35,925 nucleotides of DNA. Source: an uncultured Clostridia bacterium (lineage in GTDB: Bacteria; Bacillota; Clostridia; UBA1381). Under the pieces are notes generated by a model, which saw only the letters and a list, made by a program, of their open reading frames with translations, ran no database searches and had not been told where the DNA came from. The position numbers were made by a program, and so were the translations under genes. Position 1 is the first letter of the stretch. Each line of letters starts with the position of its first letter. Shown here in pieces: positions 1 to 8,679 of the stretch. Where the stretch lies: assembly GCA_934463455.1 (NCBI GenBank), contig CAKSJU010000008.1:1-35925 (forward strand), read 5' to 3'.

Positions 1-3000
1 AAGTTTTATAAGCTCTATTTCGGGAGCCGATAAAATTCCCGCTTCTTCGGTCAGATATTCATAACACATATATTTTTCCGGATACCATTGATTACCGTCA
101 TACCATTCACGGTCTCCGTAATTGTGAAGCGCTCCGAAAGTATTTTCACGATTTCCGAACAAAGTAAGCTCTACCGAATGTACTCCCTTGACGATTTCCT
201 CCGAAATCAGCTCATACGGCGAGTATACGATTCTGCCCGCATCCTTTCCGTCTATTTTAACTTTTACAAGCGAGCCGCGGTAATGACCTGCCATGATTTT
301 GAGTCTTCCCGCTTCTTTTGCTTCAATATCAATTTTATATGTTATATTTCCTCCGTAAAACGGCATTTTTTGCTCCGTTATGTTTCCGAAACCTATTTTT
401 TCCGGAAGAGCGGTAATGCACTTTTCACATCCGGACACCGTAACTCCGAAATTTCCGAGAAGATACATACTTTCCGTTCCCGTTCTTACTCCGAACGGAA
501 CTTTTACAATTAAAGTATTGCTTCCTTTTCTGATTTTCGGCAGCGAATAGGTTTTTATTGACCTATCTACAAAATATCCGTTTGCGTCCAAGCGGATTTC
601 CTCGCCGTTTAATTCGGCATAGTCTGCCTCCTCCGCGGCAAGCAATGCTCCGGAATATTCTATTTCGCTGTCTATTGTATATTTTAGTGTCACCCAATGC
701 GATATTTTTTCCTTTTTAAACACCCACGGCTGCGCGTCCGAATTTGCCGCCGACGGGAAATTAAGAATTTCACGGCATTTTTTGTCTATACGCCGTATTT
801 CCTCGGTTTTTCCAAAGTCTTCCCCATCCAGGCTGTATTCCGCCATATCCAAAAGATATACATTTTTTTCTTCCATAGAATAATCGACAAGATATTTTAT
901 ATCATATTTTTCAATTATTTCATTTGCTTTCTCTTTTTGATATTCGCACTTTTTCTTTCCGGGTGTCAGTTCTGTCAAAAGGCTGTCAAACTCATATACC
1001 TCGGCATAAATAACCGTTTTACCGTCATTATATGTGTAATTCATTTCTTTTACTGTCCCCGATATTGTATCGTACAGCTTAGGAACATATTCGCCGTTAA
1101 TCTCAATTGTCAAATTTTCTTTTTCACGGGCGTCTTTTAATTTCGGCATATCCAAATGAGCTGCAAAAAGCCACGTTACATCTTTATCTTTTCTTAAATT
1201 GCATACCAAATTGTCGGTATTTTTTCCGCTGCCGGCTTTGATACTTACAAATTTTGAGCTTTCCAAAGGCTTCAAAACCGCCGCTCTGCTCATCTCGGTT
1301 ACAATTGAAGAATCATACAGCTTCTTTATTTCTTCATTTTCTTCGGCGTCTATATATTTCGGGCATTTGCCGACAAATATAAGTCTGCCGCCGCTTTCCG
1401 CAAATGTCTTAAGTGCCTCAAAGGTCGTGCGTCTCAGGGTTTCGCAGTTTGGAACAACAACCGTTTTATAACGCATTTCGCCCATTCTTAATTGACCCTT
1501 GTCCGCACCTCCGTTTTCCGCAAGCAGTGCTTCCGACACAAAATCAAAATCAATAAGTCCGCGGATAAGCCAATCGGTAATATTAAGGAAATTACTGTTC
1601 ATATCTTCAAGTACATCAGCACTTGTATCTGTCGGTCCGCTTCTCAGCCAATAGCTTTCTATCGGATGAATTACTGCGACCTCCGACATCGGCTTTCCGC
1701 GCGTCAGTACGGTATTTAATCTTGCAAAATGATCCTCAACATAAGGGTATTCTCTAAACCATGGAGACTGATAATTAATTGACGCGGGATAATCTCGCTT
1801 TCCTCTGCCTTTCATAGATACCCATGCAAGATGCGGAACTCTCAGCGATACGCCCAGTGCCGCCTGCCAATCGCCCTGATATTTATGTCCCCTTAAATCA
1901 AAACTCCACTTGGTTACTCCGTAAAGCTCCGACATCATCGCTTCACGTCCGTACTGATGAACAACCGATTGCGCCTGCTTTGCCGTTGTAAGCTCCTTCC
2001 AATTGCAGAGCATATCAATTCCCGGTATTCCCATGCTTCTGTATGTGCGCATTGCTTCTCCTACGACGCAAGTCTGAGACTTCAGTGTAGCCTCCTCCAT
2101 AACATGCCCGGTTAATGCTATTCCGTTTTCCTCGCACCATTTTCCGCAATTATCCATAAAAGAGCTTGTGAACAATTCACATATTATATCGTGATACAAA
2201 TATCTTGCACGGGATGGTTTTCCGTTCGGCAAGTCCCAAAATATTTCCGGCAAAGTAGTTTTTATGTCCCTGCCGTATCTTTGCACGTATTTTTCCGGCA
2301 AAAGCGGAGTCCACGGATATTTCACAGATGTACATTCGCGCGAATTTTCGATTGTTTCTTTCGTTGAAAACTGCGGCTCATCACAGAATATCGACGGAAT
2401 TGTTTTCGAAAACTCGTCGCCGACATGCTTTTTATATGCCTCATGCGTTACTTCTATGAATTTGTCAATCGCCTCTTTTGAGAGCGTATCCACATAAGCC
2501 TGATTGTTATAGCGCGGACTGTCCTCAAAAGTTTTTACATACGCATACCATTTATTATGCTCCGCTTCTTCATTTTCGCCTATACATTTATAATATTTTA
2601 AAGTTCCGTCCTCGTCAATTTCAATGTCATAGCACGCAAACAAATATGTAAGTCCTTTTTCGATACCGGTTTTTTCATCGTATACATCCGTTTCCTTCGC
2701 CTTTGTAAAATGAATAAATCTGCCGCGATACTTTCTTTCTTTCGTTACAAGTCCTCCGGCAAAGCCTGACGGCCATCTGTCTTCATCATAAAGATACGCA
2801 AGCATATTTTCTTTTTTTGCCTTTTCCACGCACGACTTTACAAGTCCGAAAAATTCCTCGCTTAAATAATCCGTAGCCAGCCCCGAACGCGAGTGCATGT
2901 GAAAACCGCCGAAGCCCATTTCATTCAAATATTCTATCTGCTCGCAAAGCACATCCTTGTCAAGCTCACAGTTCCATGCCCAGAACGGTGCGCCGCGATA

Positions 3001-3066
3001 TTCCGCGGTTGGATTTTTAAACAATTCAAAATCCAGCTTGGAATTTTTATTTTTTTTGTACAGCAT
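1..3066 (-). CDS. Glycoside hydrolase, GH106-like (alpha-L-rhamnosidase superfamily), C-terminus cut by window edge
   Basis: The frame is open from an ATG at 3066 to the left edge, giving 1022 visible codons with no stop, so the C-terminus is missing. A GGAGGG site lies 6-7 bases upstream of the ATG. The N-terminus has the family hallmarks: AEYRGAPFWAWN near residues 21-32, EMGFGGFHMHSRSG near 49-62, then YLYDEDRWPSGFAGG and, further on, a DEPQF motif. GH106-like enzymes of this layout have a large catalytic barrel followed by beta-sandwich domains, and the later part here looks like a galactose-binding-type sandwich. No signal peptide is visible, so it probably acts in the cytosol on imported oligosaccharides. 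It is divergent from an AraC regulator, the usual arrangement for an inducible sugar-use gene. Family placement is from motifs; substrate (rhamnoside or other) is inferred and uncertain. Confidence 0.8.
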   Translation of the reverse strand, partial: MLYKKNKNSKLDFELFKNPTAEYRGAPFWAWNCELDKDVLCEQIEYLNEMGFGGFHMHSRSGLATDYLSEEFFGLVKSCVEKAKKENMLAYLYDEDRWPSGFAGGLVTKERKYRGRFIHFTKAKETDVYDEKTGIEKGLTYLFACYDIEIDEDGTLKYYKCIGENEEAEHNKWYAYVKTFEDSPRYNNQAYVDTLSKEAIDKFIEVTHEAYKKHVGDEFSKTIPSIFCDEPQFSTKETIENSRECTSVKYPWTPLLPEKYVQRYGRDIKTTLPEIFWDLPNGKPSRARYLYHDIICELFTSSFMDNCGKWCEENGIALTGHVMEEATLKSQTCVVGEAMRTYRSMGIPGIDMLCNWKELTTAKQAQSVVHQYGREAMMSELYGVTKWSFDLRGHKYQGDWQAALGVSLRVPHLAWVSMKGRGKRDYPASINYQSPWFREYPYVEDHFARLNTVLTRGKPMSEVAVIHPIESYWLRSGPTDTSADVLEDMNSNFLNITDWLIRGLIDFDFVSEALLAENGGADKGQLRMGEMRYKTVVVPNCETLRRTTFEALKTFAESGGRLIFVGKCPKYIDAEENEEIKKLYDSSIVTEMSRAAVLKPLESSKFVSIKAGSGKNTDNLVCNLRKDKDVTWLFAAHLDMPKLKDAREKENLTIEINGEYVPKLYDTISGTVKEMNYTYNDGKTVIYAEVYEFDSLLTELTPGKKKCEYQKEKANEIIEKYDIKYLVDYSMEEKNVYLLDMAEYSLDGEDFGKTEEIRRIDKKCREILNFPSAANSDAQPWVFKKEKISHWVTLKYTIDSEIEYSGALLAAEEADYAELNGEEIRLDANGYFVDRSIKTYSLPKIRKGSNTLIVKVPFGVRTGTESMYLLGNFGVTVSGCEKCITALPEKIGFGNITEQKMPFYGGNITYKIDIEAKEAGRLKIMAGHYRGSLVKVKIDGKDAGRIVYSPYELISEEIVKGVHSVELTLFGNRENTFGALHNYGDREWYDGNQWYPEKYMCYEYLTEEAGILSAPEIELIKL

Positions 3067-3090
3067 TTTTTATCCCTCCGAATTTTAATG

Positions 3091-3127
3091 TTGATTTTAT
3101 TATATTATTATGCTATAATAAAATCAA
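3091..3127. promoter_or_regulatory. Superimposed divergent promoters within a perfect palindrome
   Basis: Two 14-bp arms (3091-3104 and 3114-3127) are perfect inverted repeats around a 9-bp centre. On the + strand, TTGATT (3091-3096), a 17-bp spacer and TATAAT (3114-3119) form a promoter for the AraC gene. On the - strand, TTGATT (complement of 3122-3127), 17 bp and TATAAT (complement of 3099-3104) form an identical promoter for the hydrolase. Each -35 therefore lies beside the other promoter's -10, so two polymerases cannot occupy the site together. The palindrome may also be the regulator's operator; that is inference. Confidence 0.75.
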
Positions 3128-3160
3128 TGGGTAATCTTTACAAAAATAGGGGTGATTTTA

Positions 3161-3994
3161 ATGTCTCATTTGAATGACACCGAGAAAATTTTCCTCGGGG
3201 TTTTCACCGCTCCGACAGCGGCTGAGCATGAGCATGATTTTTTAGAGCTGGTTTATCTTGCCGAGGGAGAAGCAACCCACATTATGAACGGTGAAAAAAT
3301 GAAAATAAAAAAAGGAAATTATTTTATAATAGACTATAATACAAAGCACAGCTATTGTCAAACCGGAAAAACTCCCCTTAAAATAATAAACTGTCTTTTT
3401 CTTCCGGATTTTGTGGACAAAACATTAAAAAAATGCCGAAAATTCGAACAGGTAATGGAAAATTATCTTATTCATTACAGCTTTAAATCACTGAAGTCAA
3501 ATCCCGCCAACATAATCTTCTTTGACGACAGCGGCAAAATACGCGGTCTTATTGAAAATATGCTTTCGGAATACGAAAACAAACAGCCGGGGTATATAGA
3601 AATTCTAAGGTGTATGCTTATAGAAATAATTATCGAAACGGTAAGAAAATTCCACTCGGAAAATGATTTTGTCTGCGACAGCATCGAAAAATACATCTCC
3701 GACTACATAAACGAAAATTATATGAAAAAAATCACCCTCCGCGAAATTTCCGCAAAGCTTAACTACAGCGTCCCTTATTTAAGCAAGATATTTCATAAAA
3801 AATACGGAACGACTTTTGAAAATTATCTGCAAAAAACCCGCATTGAACAAAGCTGCCGCCTTTTGGCAAATACCGATAAGAAAATAATAGAAATTGCGGA
3901 ATGTGTGGGATACAGCGATATAAAATTTTTTACCGATGTATTTAAAAGATTTATGCAAATTCCGCCGAGAGAATACAGGAAGCTTCACAGATAG
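3161..3994 (+). CDS. AraC-family transcriptional regulator (cupin sensor plus double HTH)
   Basis: The 277-residue protein has an N-terminal cupin-type sensor (HEHDFLELVYLAEG, then the repeat-like KIKKGNYFIIDYNTKHSY) and a C-terminal AraC DNA-binding domain. The latter carries the first helix-turn-helix (TLREISAKLNYSVPYLSKIF) and the second (IIEIAECVGYSDIKFFTDVF), ending in the typical PPREYRK. An in-frame GTG at 3152 would add three residues, but that GTG is part of the AGGGGTG ribosome binding site for the ATG at 3161, so I chose 3161. It is divergent from the GH106-like hydrolase and probably activates it in response to a sugar. The inducer cannot be read from sequence. Confidence 0.9.
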   Translation: MSHLNDTEKIFLGVFTAPTAAEHEHDFLELVYLAEGEATHIMNGEKMKIKKGNYFIIDYNTKHSYCQTGKTPLKIINCLFLPDFVDKTLKKCRKFEQVMENYLIHYSFKSLKSNPANIIFFDDSGKIRGLIENMLSEYENKQPGYIEILRCMLIEIIIETVRKFHSENDFVCDSIEKYISDYINENYMKKITLREISAKLNYSVPYLSKIFHKKYGTTFENYLQKTRIEQSCRLLANTDKKIIEIAECVGYSDIKFFTDVFKRFMQIPPREYRKLHR

Positions 3995-4008
3995 AAGCTT
4001 CCTGTATT
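3972..4008. terminator. Terminator between convergent AraC gene and folA
   Basis: A perfect 15-bp inverted repeat (3972-3986 with 3994-4008) has a 7-base loop. The loop carries most of the AraC stop codon, so the stem starts inside the coding sequence. On the + strand it is followed by a modest T-rich stretch. It lies between convergent genes and may serve both, though the - strand side lacks a T tract. Confidence 0.7.
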
Positions 4009-4012
4009 TATT

Positions 4013-4504
4013 TCATATACTGTTTGATTTTACGTACGTACAAAAAGTAAATTTGTGTCCGTTTTCAACCACCGGCTCAGACTCTTTTTGCAGTTTCCAG
4101 CCCGGGTCTTCATCGAAATTTTTCAAAAACTTATCCGCATCGGCAGCTTCATCCACCTTTGTTATATAAGCCTCGGTACAATCCTCCGCAAACATTGAAT
4201 AAATCGCTTCTCCGCCTATCACAAAAACATTTTCGTATCCCGCCGCTTTTTCCAAGGCTTCTTCTTTTGTACGGCACACAAAAACGCCCTCTCTTTCAAA
4301 ATTCTCGTCACGCGTAAGCACGATATTTACTCTGTTTTTGAGCGGGTTTCCTCCCGGGAAAGAATCAAGCGTTTTTCTGCCCATTATCACTGCCGCGCCT
4401 TTTGTTGTCTCCCGAAAAAATTTCATGTCGGTAGGAATTGAAAAAAGCAAATTTCCGTTCTTGCCTATCCCCCAGTTTTTACTGACAGCCGCTATAAGTT
4501 TCAT
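4013..4504 (-). CDS. folA: Dihydrofolate reductase
   Basis: The 163-residue protein reduces dihydrofolate to tetrahydrofolate with NADPH, regenerating the folate that thymidylate synthase oxidises. Visible family features are the start MKLIAAVSKNWGIGKNG, the active-site acid D26 in IPTDMKFFRETT, the MGRKT(L) NADPH-binding motif near 41-45, and VFVIGGEAIY near 93-102. Length is normal for bacterial FolA. An AGGAGG site lies 9 bases before the ATG; an earlier ATG in the CATATGACATATG stretch is out of frame. It follows thyA by 16 bases, so the two are almost certainly one transcript. Confidence 0.96.
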   Translation of the reverse strand: MKLIAAVSKNWGIGKNGNLLFSIPTDMKFFRETTKGAAVIMGRKTLDSFPGGNPLKNRVNIVLTRDENFEREGVFVCRTKEEALEKAAGYENVFVIGGEAIYSMFAEDCTEAYITKVDEAADADKFLKNFDEDPGWKLQKESEPVVENGHKFTFCTYVKSNSI

Positions 4505-4520
4505 ATGTCATATCCTCCTT

Positions 4521-5351
4521 TTAAATCGCAACCGGAATTTTATGATTAAATTCGCAATATTTGTAGTCCTCCAGCCTGTAGCTGTCCTTTGTGAATTTGT
4601 AGAAATCGGTATTATCATCGGCTTTTACAAGCTTCGGTGCGTCATATCCGTCATTTTTGAGTATTTCCTCGACAAGCGGAATATGTCTGTCGTATATATG
4701 TGCGTCTGCCACAACATGCAAAAGCTCTCCGGCAACAAGTCCGCTTGAATCGGCAAGCATTTGAAGAAGCACCGCATACTGACACACATTCCAGTTATTG
4801 GCGGTCAGCATATCCTGCGAGCGCTGATTTAAAATACCGTTTAAAGTCTTTCCGCTCACGTTAAATGTCATGCTGTACGCACACGGATACAAATTCATCT
4901 CGGACAAATCGTGATGATTGTAAATATTCGTCATAATTCTTCTGCTGTGCGGATTATTTTTCAAATCAAACAAAACTCTGTCAACCTGGTCAAAATCTCC
5001 CTCCGGATAATGGTGCTTTATTCCGAGCTGATACCCGTACGCTTTGCCTATAGAGCCGCTTTCGTCCGCCCATTGATCCCAAATATGGCTCGATAAATCC
5101 TTTATATTATTGGACTTTTTCTGCCATATCCACAAAAGTTCATCAACAGCACTTTTAAATGCGGTACGGCGGATTGTCATTATCGGAAATTCCTCACGAA
5201 GGTCATACCGCGTTACCATTCCGAATTTTTTTATTGTATGTGCCGGCGTTCCGTCCTCCCATCTCGGGCGGACATCAAAATCCGTATCCCAAACTCCGTT
5301 TTTCAAAATATCTCTGCAATTTTCTTTAAATTTTTCATCAGCATAGCTCAT
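4521..5351 (-). CDS. thyA: Thymidylate synthase
   Basis: ThyA methylates dUMP to dTMP using methylene-tetrahydrofolate and releases dihydrofolate for FolA, encoded 16 bases downstream. The 276-residue frame from ATG 5351 keeps E71 (DELLW), W91 (IWDQWA), the nucleophile C157, RSQD, the conserved Asn of NNWN and HIYDRH. The residue after the catalytic Cys is Ala158 (LYPCAYS), where the E. coli type has His (PCH). The start is set by GGAGG 8 bases upstream of 5351. The frame continues to 5414, but that extension overlaps the predicted promoter and is unlikely to be translated. The PCA form appears to be a variant rather than a dead enzyme, since the other key residues remain. Confidence 0.95.
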   Translation of the reverse strand: MSYADEKFKENCRDILKNGVWDTDFDVRPRWEDGTPAHTIKKFGMVTRYDLREEFPIMTIRRTAFKSAVDELLWIWQKKSNNIKDLSSHIWDQWADESGSIGKAYGYQLGIKHHYPEGDFDQVDRVLFDLKNNPHSRRIMTNIYNHHDLSEMNLYPCAYSMTFNVSGKTLNGILNQRSQDMLTANNWNVCQYAVLLQMLADSSGLVAGELLHVVADAHIYDRHIPLVEEILKNDGYDAPKLVKADDNTDFYKFTKDSYRLEDYKYCEFNHKIPVAI

Positions 5352-5385
5352 ATAAAAGTCCTCCGTTTTCTCACTCTCGGTATTG

Positions 5386-5414
5386 ATTTTATCATAATTA
5401 TTACAATTAATCAA
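5386..5414 (-). promoter_or_regulatory. thyA-folA promoter
   Basis: On the - strand, TTGATT (complement of 5409-5414), a 17-bp spacer and TAAAAT (complement of 5386-5391) match a SigA promoter about 35 bases before the thyA start. Its position inside the longer open frame supports the shorter ThyA. Confidence 0.65.
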
Positions 5415-5452
5415 TAGTATAGTAAAAAAAACTTTATTAAAAGGTGAGTCTC

Positions 5453-6037
5453 ATGAATATGCTGTTTCCTCTGCTTATTGCAGCTGCCCTTATTGTATCT
5501 TTTTTTACCGGGAAAGCCGATTTGACATTTACTTCCGGGCTTGATGCCGCTTCGGATGCCGTCCGCACCGTTCTTTCGCTTGCCGGCATGCTTTGCTTTT
5601 GGTCGGGAATACTCGAAATTATCGAAAGAAGCGGCATAGCAAAAAAAATCGAAAAGCTTCTTTTTCCGATAACCCGTCGGCTTTTTCCGAATTTAAAAAA
5701 AGACTCCGATGCGCTTGTTCCGATAACCGAAAATATATCCGCAAATCTTCTGGGAATGGGCAATGCGGCAACCCCCGCCGGACTTCGTGCCATGTCCGAG
5801 CTTGACAAAATAAATCCTCACCCGAAAACTCCCACCGATGAAATGTGTATTTTTACAATTTTGAATACCTCCTCTCTTCAGCTTATTCCCACAACCGTTA
5901 TATCTCTCCGCGCATCGTGCGCCGCGGCGCGTGCCGGCGATATTCTCCCCGCCGTCTGGATATGCTCGGCAATTTCACTTGCCGCTGCACTCTTTTGCAT
6001 GAAAATTATTTTGCATATAAAAAGGAAAAAATTATGA
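5453..6037 (+). CDS. spmA: Spore maturation protein A (nucleoside-recognition/Gate membrane protein)
   Basis: The 194-residue membrane protein belongs to the SpmA family. In Bacillus subtilis SpmA and SpmB are needed for proper dehydration of the spore core. Visible features are the hydrophobic N-terminus, the segment LAGMLCFWSGILEIIERSGI, the motif ISANLLGMGNAATPAGL, the tail segment NTSSLQLIPTTVISLRA and a last membrane span before a basic end. The GTG at 5444 lies inside the AAAGGTG binding site, so ATG 5453 is the better start. It overlaps spmB by four bases (ATGA), showing translational coupling. It is evidence that the organism forms endospores. Confidence 0.93.
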   Translation: MNMLFPLLIAAALIVSFFTGKADLTFTSGLDAASDAVRTVLSLAGMLCFWSGILEIIERSGIAKKIEKLLFPITRRLFPNLKKDSDALVPITENISANLLGMGNAATPAGLRAMSELDKINPHPKTPTDEMCIFTILNTSSLQLIPTTVISLRASCAAARAGDILPAVWICSAISLAAALFCMKIILHIKRKKL

Positions 6038-6540
6038 TATCTTATATAATTCCTCTTCTTATTATAAGTATACTTCTTTTTTCGGTAAGAAAAACAGATG
6101 TATATTCCGCCTTTTGCGAAGGAGCCGCAAAAGGCTTAAAAACCGTTGTCTGCATTTTCCCCGCAATACTTGCTGTGTTGGTTTTAACCGCAATGCTGCG
6201 CACATCTGGATTATTTGATATGCTGCTTAAGCTGCTTTCTCCCATAACTTCAAAAATAGGTATTCCCGAAGCGGTAATGCCGCTTGCACTTTTGCGCCCT
6301 CTCTCGGGCGGTGCGTCACTCGGACTGCTCTCGGACATACTTAACAACTTCGGTGCGGACAGCGTCGAAGGCCGAATCGCCTCGGTCGTAATGGGCTCCG
6401 CGGAAACAACTTTTTACACCCTCTGCGTATATTTCAGAAACACAAGGATAAAATATACAAAAAAAATTATTCCGGCAGCAATAATTGGTGATATTGTAGG
6501 ATTGCTCGCCGCTGTTTTTGCCTGCAAGATAATTTTTTAA
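6034..6540 (+). CDS. spmB: Spore maturation protein B
   Basis: The 168-residue partner of SpmA starts at the ATG that overlaps the spmA stop codon. It has the Gate-domain features of the family: a hydrophobic start, FCEGAAKGLKTVVCIFPAIL, LRPLSGGASLGLL and MGSAETTFYTLCVYF, then a final membrane span. The frame extends 63 codons further upstream but that part is the spmA region in another frame. It acts in the membrane during late sporulation with SpmA; the biochemical activity is not established. Confidence 0.93.
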   Translation: MISYIIPLLIISILLFSVRKTDVYSAFCEGAAKGLKTVVCIFPAILAVLVLTAMLRTSGLFDMLLKLLSPITSKIGIPEAVMPLALLRPLSGGASLGLLSDILNNFGADSVEGRIASVVMGSAETTFYTLCVYFRNTRIKYTKKIIPAAIIGDIVGLLAAVFACKIIF

Positions 6541-6569
6541 CAATTTTTAATATTTGTGAAAAAAATATC

Positions 6570-6598
6570 TTGAAAAAATGGGAAAAATGGGGTACAAT
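6570..6598 (+). promoter_or_regulatory. Promoter of the glycolytic operon
   Basis: TTGAAA (6570-6575), a 17-bp spacer and TACAAT (6593-6598) lie about 38 bases before pgk. An AGAGGAG binding site follows. No gap gene precedes pgk here. Confidence 0.75.
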
Positions 6599-6636
6599 AT
6601 AATTGTATTATTCTTTTTATAGAGGAGTGTAGAAAA

Positions 6637-7833
6637 ATGTTAAACAAAAAAAGCATTGAAGACATTGAAGTGTCCGGAAAGAGAGTTTTGGTACGCTGCG
6701 ACTTTAACGTACCTCTCGATGCCGACAGAAACATAACCGACGAAACCAGAATTGACGGCGCACTGCCGACAATCAACTATCTTATAAACCACGGCGCAAA
6801 GGTTATTCTTTGTTCTCATTTGGGCAAGCCTAAGGGTGAGCCGAAGCCGGAGCTTTCGCTTGCACCGGTAGCAAAAAAATTGTCCGAAAAGCTCGGCAAG
6901 GAAGTAGTTTTTGCCGCTGACGCAAATGTTGTCGGCGAAAATGCAAAAAAAGCGGTTGCCGAAATGAAAGACGGAGACGTTGTTCTTTTGGAGAACACAC
7001 GTTATCGCGCCGAAGAAACAAAAAATGAAGACAATTTCAGCAAAGAACTTGCTTCTTTGGCAGATATATTCGTAAATGACGCTTTCGGTACAGCACACAG
7101 AGCGCACTGCTCAAACGTAGGTGTTACAAAGTACCTTGATACCGCAGTATCGGGCTATCTTATTCAAAAAGAAATCGAATTTTTGGGCAACGCGGTTAAT
7201 AACCCGGTAAGACCTTTTGCTGCAATTTTGGGCGGCTCAAAGGTATCGTCAAAAATTTCGGTTATCAATAACCTTTTGGATAAAGTTGATACACTTATCA
7301 TCGGCGGCGGCATGGCTTATACCTTCATTAAAGCTTTGGGCGGCGAAGTAGGTGATTCACTTCTTGAGGAGGACTACCTTGATTACGCAAAAGAAATGAT
7401 GCAAAAAGCAAAGGACAAGGGCGTTGAGCTTCTTATCCCCGTTGACACGGTTGTTGCAAAAGAATTTTCGAACGACGCAGAACACAAGACAGTTAAACGC
7501 GGAGAAATCGAAAAAGGCTGGGAAGGTCTTGACATCGGCGACGAAACAATCAAGCTTTACACCGATGCTGTTAAAAAAGCAAAAACCGTTGTTTGGAACG
7601 GACCTATGGGCGTATTTGAAATGCCTACATTTGCAAAGGGTACAAACGCAATAGCAGAAGCTTTGGCTGAAATTGACGCTACCACCATTATCGGCGGCGG
7701 AGACAGCGTTGCTGCCGTAAACCAAGCAGGTCTCGGCGACAAAATGACTCACATATCAACAGGCGGCGGAGCTTCTTTGGAATTTTTGGAAGGCAAAGAG
7801 CTTCCGGGAATTGCTGCTCTTAACGATAAATAA
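6637..7833 (+). CDS. pgk: Phosphoglycerate kinase
   Basis: The 398-residue enzyme transfers phosphate from 1,3-bisphosphoglycerate to ADP in glycolysis. Motifs seen are the N-terminal RVLVRCDFNVPL (near 17-28), the substrate-binding SHLGKPKG, NDAFGTAHRAHCS, AILGGSKVSSKI, the nucleotide-binding GGGMAYTF and the C-terminal GGGDSVAAV with STGGGASLEFLEG. Length is normal for the family. It is the first gene of pgk-tpiA-gpmI. Confidence 0.98.
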   Translation: MLNKKSIEDIEVSGKRVLVRCDFNVPLDADRNITDETRIDGALPTINYLINHGAKVILCSHLGKPKGEPKPELSLAPVAKKLSEKLGKEVVFAADANVVGENAKKAVAEMKDGDVVLLENTRYRAEETKNEDNFSKELASLADIFVNDAFGTAHRAHCSNVGVTKYLDTAVSGYLIQKEIEFLGNAVNNPVRPFAAILGGSKVSSKISVINNLLDKVDTLIIGGGMAYTFIKALGGEVGDSLLEEDYLDYAKEMMQKAKDKGVELLIPVDTVVAKEFSNDAEHKTVKRGEIEKGWEGLDIGDETIKLYTDAVKKAKTVVWNGPMGVFEMPTFAKGTNAIAEALAEIDATTIIGGGDSVAAVNQAGLGDKMTHISTGGGASLEFLEGKELPGIAALNDK

Positions 7834-7838
7834 GATGA

Positions 7839-7875
7839 TTTTAGGCAACTGCGCTTTTTGTGCAATTGCCTAAAA
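7839..7875 (+). terminator. Intercistronic hairpin between pgk and tpiA
   Basis: A 10-bp outer stem (TTTTAGGCAA with TTGCCTAAAA) continues after one C-A mismatch into 3 more pairs around a T-rich loop. The flanking bases are A/T rich. It could partly terminate after pgk or protect the pgk message end, lowering tpiA-gpmI relative to pgk. Confidence 0.55.
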
Positions 7876-7905
7876 ATTTTGAATAAACGAAAGGAAAGAT
7901 GAAAA

Positions 7906-8658
7906 ATGGGTAAATATATTATAGCGGGAAACTGGAAAATGAACAAGCTTCCGTCGGAAACTTATGAATTTGTAAAATCCGTTGCGGAAGCAACAAAGGA
8001 TGCTTCATGCGAAGTTGTATGCTGCACTCCGTTCGTATGCCTTTCGGAGGCTGTTAAAGCGGCTGAAGGAACAAATGTAAAAATCGGTGCGGAAAATCTT
8101 CATTTTGAAGACAAGGGCGCATTCACAGGCGAAGTAAGTGCGGATATGTTAAAAGACATCGGTATAGACTATGTTATAATCGGACATTCCGAGCGCAGAC
8201 AGTATTTTGCAGAGACTGACGAAACCGTTAATCTTAAAACAAAAAAAGCTCTATCAAAAGGACTTATCCCAATTGTGTGCGTAGGTGAAAGCCTTGAGCA
8301 AAGAGAAGCGGGAATTACAATGGATTTGATTGCAATTCAGATTAAAAAAGCATTTGCGGGTATTGAAGCGGCAGACGCAAAAAAAGTTGTTATCGCATAT
8401 GAGCCGATTTGGGCAATCGGAACAGGTAAAACCGCAACCGCAGAACAAGCTGAAGAAGTTTGCGGCGGAATAAGAAAAATACTCGGCGAGCTTTACTGCG
8501 AAAAATGCGCAGCCGAATTTACAATTCAATACGGCGGCAGCATGAATGCGGGCAATGCGGCAGAGCTTTTGGCAAAACCGAACATTGACGGCGGATTAAT
8601 CGGCGGAGCATCGCTTAAAACAGCAGACTTTGCTACAATCGTTGCTGCTGCAAAATAA
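7906..8658 (+). CDS. tpiA: Triosephosphate isomerase
   Basis: The 250-residue enzyme interconverts dihydroxyacetone phosphate and glyceraldehyde 3-phosphate. All catalytic landmarks are present: NWKMNK near residue 10, VIIGHSERR near 93-101 (catalytic His) and YEPIWAIGTGKTAT near 165-178 (catalytic Glu and flexible loop 6), then the phosphate-binding YGGSM and GGLIGGASL. The start has AAAGGAAAG upstream. It follows pgk by 72 bases that contain a hairpin. Confidence 0.98.
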   Translation: MGKYIIAGNWKMNKLPSETYEFVKSVAEATKDASCEVVCCTPFVCLSEAVKAAEGTNVKIGAENLHFEDKGAFTGEVSADMLKDIGIDYVIIGHSERRQYFAETDETVNLKTKKALSKGLIPIVCVGESLEQREAGITMDLIAIQIKKAFAGIEAADAKKVVIAYEPIWAIGTGKTATAEQAEEVCGGIRKILGELYCEKCAAEFTIQYGGSMNAGNAAELLAKPNIDGGLIGGASLKTADFATIVAAAK

Positions 8659-8679
8659 CAATAAAGGACGGATCACAAT

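Noticed and set aside
88..2497. Plus-strand open frames within the hydrolase region
   Set aside because: They oppose a continuous 1022-codon frame with clear family motifs and have no ribosome sites or recognisable domains.
5352..5414. 21-residue N-terminal extension of ThyA
   Set aside because: It overlaps the -35/-10 elements and begins with TTG without a ribosome site, while GGAGG precedes the ATG at 5351.
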